Positions 62,176 through 64,000 of a stretch of DNA of 64,000 nt are shown in pieces. Numbering within the stretch: position 1 is the stretch's first letter; the number at the start of each line of letters is the position of its first letter. Under the pieces are notes generated by a model. It had not been told where the DNA came from, did no database searches, and saw only the letters and a list, made by a program, of their open reading frames with translations. The stretch is from JAAGZL01 sp050291365. Its GTDB lineage: Bacteria; Pseudomonadota; Gammaproteobacteria; Chromatiales; Chromatiaceae. The stretch covers positions 1-64,000 of the forward strand of contig JBNKJS010000045.1 in assembly GCA_050291365.1 (NCBI GenBank). Direction: 5' to 3'. Position numbers and translations under genes: made by a program.

Positions 62176-62664
62176 CAGGATAACAAAGCTGTAGGCGTGG
62201 GGGTTTTTAGCATCGCTGGGATGGCTCTCCCGCCCATCCTCCTGCCACTGACCTGGATCATAATCAGGAAACAGGGTATCGCCCTCAATCTGGGTATCGA
62301 CCAGTGTCAGGTAGATGCGATCTGCCAGAGGCAAAGCCTGTCCGTATAACATAGCGCCACCCACTATCATCACCTCAGGTACATCCCCTGCGGCCTCAAT
62401 GGCCTGTTCCAAAGAGTGCACAACAGTACAGCCATCCACCTGATAATGACGATTAGCAGTCACAATGATATGGGTACGTTCCGGCAGTTTACCCGGCAGC
62501 GACTCCCAGGTCTTCCGCCCCATAATAATCGGCTTACCTATAGTCATAGCCTTGAAATGTTTCAGGTCGGCAGGTAGATGCCATGGCAACGAGTTATCGT
62601 TTCCAATTACCCGATTCTCTGCCATAGCCACAATAATGGATACCATTGGTTTTTGCTGATTCAT
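62164..62664 (-). CDS. folA: Dihydrofolate reductase
   Basis: Regenerates tetrahydrofolate with NADPH; target of trimethoprim. About 166 residues with SIIVAMAENRVIGNDNSLPWHLPADLKHFKAMT, PIIMGRKTWESLP and VMIVGGAMLYGQALPLADRIYLT. The start could be the ATG at 62664 or at 62646; neither has a clear SD. thyA lies upstream on the same strand with a rhodanese gene on the other strand between them. Confidence 0.95.
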   Translation of the reverse strand: MNQQKPMVSIIVAMAENRVIGNDNSLPWHLPADLKHFKAMTIGKPIIMGRKTWESLPGKLPERTHIIVTANRHYQVDGCTVVHSLEQAIEAAGDVPEVMIVGGAMLYGQALPLADRIYLTLVDTQIEGDTLFPDYDPGQWQEDGRESHPSDAKNPHAYSFVILSRV

Positions 62665-62762
62665 GGGGCAAAAGCATATCATGCATCAGCTACCAAAGCA
62701 GACTGCGAACAGTAAGACAATCTGATATCTTTATCCCTTAACCCAATAGACAGGCAACCATT

Positions 62763-63176
62763 ATGAGACTGAAGGTCGGAAGCAAGGTGCTAGTAGAGCG
62801 TGCAGAAGAGCAGATCGACTCCATAACTCCTGCTGAAGTGGAAGAGCGTATCAAACAGCAAGGCGTGCTGTTAATTGACCTGAGGGATATACGTGAGCTA
62901 AAGCGTGAAGGCAAGATCCCTGAGGCAGTCCATGTGCCCCGCGGTCTGTTAGAGTTCTGGATTGACCCCGACTGCATCTACTACAAGAGTTTCTTTGATA
63001 ATGCCGAGGAGATTATCTTCTACTGCAATCTGGATTGGCGATCGGCCCTGGCCACCCTGGCAATCAAACAGATGGGGTTCGATAAGGTCAGCCATATGCG
63101 CGGAGGCTTCGACCGCTGGGTCGAGGAGATCGGGCGCGTAGAGGCCGTGGAGTATCCCAAAAAGAGCAAGGGCTAA
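62763..63176 (+). CDS. Rhodanese-domain sulfurtransferase
   Basis: A 137-residue single rhodanese domain with the catalytic Cys at 88 in FYCNLDWRSALA. The domain starts with SITPAEVEERIKQQGVLLIDLRD and ends with HMRGGFDRWVEE. It lacks a signal peptide, so it acts in the cytosol, moving sulfane sulfur between carriers or to thiols. The active loop CNLDWR is unlike the CxxGxR of classical rhodaneses, so its substrate is not certain. Overlaps convergent thyA by 4 bp. Confidence 0.88.
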   Translation: MRLKVGSKVLVERAEEQIDSITPAEVEERIKQQGVLLIDLRDIRELKREGKIPEAVHVPRGLLEFWIDPDCIYYKSFFDNAEEIIFYCNLDWRSALATLAIKQMGFDKVSHMRGGFDRWVEEIGRVEAVEYPKKSKG

Positions 63177-63967
63177 ACAGCTACTGGCGCCTTAATGTGG
63201 GGATGGGCCTCATACCCCACCAACTCAAAATCCTCGTAGCGAAAATCGAACACAGATTTAATATCTGGATTTATCTTCAAACTAGGCAGGGGCAATGGTT
63301 CCCGCGCCAGTTGGGTCTCAACCTGCTCCAGATGATTTGAGTAGAGATGGGCGTCACCAAAAGTATGCACAAACTCACCCGGCTGCAATCCGCACTCCTG
63401 AGCTACCATCATGGTCAGCAGCGCGTAAGAAGCGATATTGAATGGCACCCCAAGGAAGATATCGGCGCTGCGTTGATAGAGTTGGCATGAGAGCCGGCCA
63501 TCAGCCACATAGAACTGAAACAGGCAGTGGCAGGGCGGCAGTGCCATCTCATCCACACAGGCCGGATTCCAGGCACTCACCATCAAGCGACGTGAATCCG
63601 GATTTATTTTAATCTGATCCAGCAGCAATTTTATCTGGTCTATGCTCTCCCCATTGGGCGCCGGCCAGGAGCGCCACTGATAGCCATATACCGGACCCAG
63701 GTCGCCGTTCTCATCTGCCCACTCATCCCAGATACGGACACCGTTGTCGTGTAGATATTTGATATTGGTGTCGCCCTGAAGAAACCAGAGCAGCTCATGG
63801 ATGATAGAACGCAGATGCAGCTTTTTGGTGGTCACCACCGGAAAGCCTGCGGCCAGATCGAAACGCATCTGATATCCAAAAACACTCATGGTACCGGTCC
63901 CAGTGCGATCCTCTTTACGGGTGCCGTTGTCGCGCACGTGGCGCATCAGATCCAGATATTGACGCAT
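63173..63967 (-). CDS. thyA: Thymidylate synthase
   Basis: Makes dTMP from dUMP and methylenetetrahydrofolate, producing dihydrofolate for FolA. The 264 residues match the short E. coli type: DRTGTGTMSVFGYQMRFDL, LLWFLQGDTN, GPVYGYQWRSW, the catalytic Cys in PPCHCLFQFYV, and QRSADIFLGVPFNIASYALL. Followed on its strand by folA, preceded by what appears to be lgt. Confidence 0.98.
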   Translation of the reverse strand: MRQYLDLMRHVRDNGTRKEDRTGTGTMSVFGYQMRFDLAAGFPVVTTKKLHLRSIIHELLWFLQGDTNIKYLHDNGVRIWDEWADENGDLGPVYGYQWRSWPAPNGESIDQIKLLLDQIKINPDSRRLMVSAWNPACVDEMALPPCHCLFQFYVADGRLSCQLYQRSADIFLGVPFNIASYALLTMMVAQECGLQPGEFVHTFGDAHLYSNHLEQVETQLAREPLPLPSLKINPDIKSVFDFRYEDFELVGYEAHPHIKAPVAV

Positions 63968-63970
63968 AGT

Positions 63971-64000
63971 CTATTTTTCTCTCGTGTAGGCCATGGTGAT
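63971..64000 (-). CDS. lgt: Possible C-terminal end of prolipoprotein diacylglyceryl transferase
   Basis: On the minus strand the last nine codons and a TAG stop (ITMAYTREK) are visible before thyA. In gammaproteobacteria lgt normally precedes thyA directly. The piece is too short to recognise by sequence, so this call rests on gene order. Confidence 0.3.
   Translation of the reverse strand: MTMAYTREK

Noticed and set aside
1..64000. CRISPR arrays, prophage, transposases or a replication origin
   Set aside because: None is visible: no regularly spaced repeats, integrase, transposase or DnaA-box cluster were seen in reading the window.

Overview
The window reads as a single, densely coded stretch of a gammaproteobacterial chromosome with moderate GC content. 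The evidence is conserved gene order: tRNA-Tyr/Gly/Thr–tuf, ispE–tRNA-Gln–prs–rplY–pth, hemA–prfA–prmC, mreBCD–mrdA–rodA–mltB–rlpA–dacA, dsbD–aroQ–accB–accC–prmA, dusB–fis–purH–purD, amgK/lptD–surA–pdxA and lgt–thyA–folA. Several traits fit a respiratory, possibly sulfur-oxidising or host-associated lineage: small c-type cytochromes, a heme-binding chemoreceptor, a zinc-binding cytosolic chemoreceptor, rhodanese and DsbD/TlpA-type thiol proteins. The species cannot be named from this sequence alone.

Layout. 1-6.2 kb (minus strand) holds translation genes and tRNAs: tuf (partial), tRNA-Thr, -Gly and -Tyr, pth, rplY, prs, tRNA-Gln, ispE and a TPR lipoprotein. 6.4-13.2 kb (plus) holds an FHA-GGDEF cyclase, hemA-prfA-prmC, and a three-gene cassette of a sialidase-like protein and two membrane proteins. 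13.2-21.8 kb mixes gltA, a MoeB/ThiF enzyme, a methyltransferase, a CZB chemoreceptor, a histone-H1-like protein and gatCAB. 22-32.4 kb is the cell-shape and peptidoglycan cluster from mreB to lipB. 32.5-38.9 kb is a block of redox and sensory genes (heme chemoreceptor, two cytochromes c, mdh, a large thioredoxin-fold protein) that separates lipB from lipA. 39-48.4 kb holds lipA, envelope genes, dsbD/tlpA, aroQ, accBC and prmA. 48.4-55 kb holds a zinc-ribbon membrane protein, dusB-fis, purH-purD, a VanZ-like protein and amgK. 55-64 kb holds lptD-surA-pdxA, an ankyrin protein, apaH, folA, a rhodanese and thyA.

The most unusual signal is non-coding. Downstream of both tRNA-Tyr and tRNA-Gln there is a 151-bp unit that ends in a second copy of the last 19 or so bases of that tRNA. 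The two units share short sequence blocks and the same series of five small hairpins, although the hairpin sequences differ. This looks like a small tRNA-targeted repeat element, comparable in design to the repeats after E. coli tyrT. A second repeat family, built around GGCCCTCAGCCCTGAT, occurs in three intergenic places.

Other points of note: mreC appears to start with ATT; a 20-bp tandem duplication covers the ribosome-binding and start site of the FHA-GGDEF gene; lolB is missing from its usual place before ispE; rsmA and apaG are missing between pdxA and apaH; and a YyaL/SPATA20-like protein carries a DsbD-N-like C-terminal domain.
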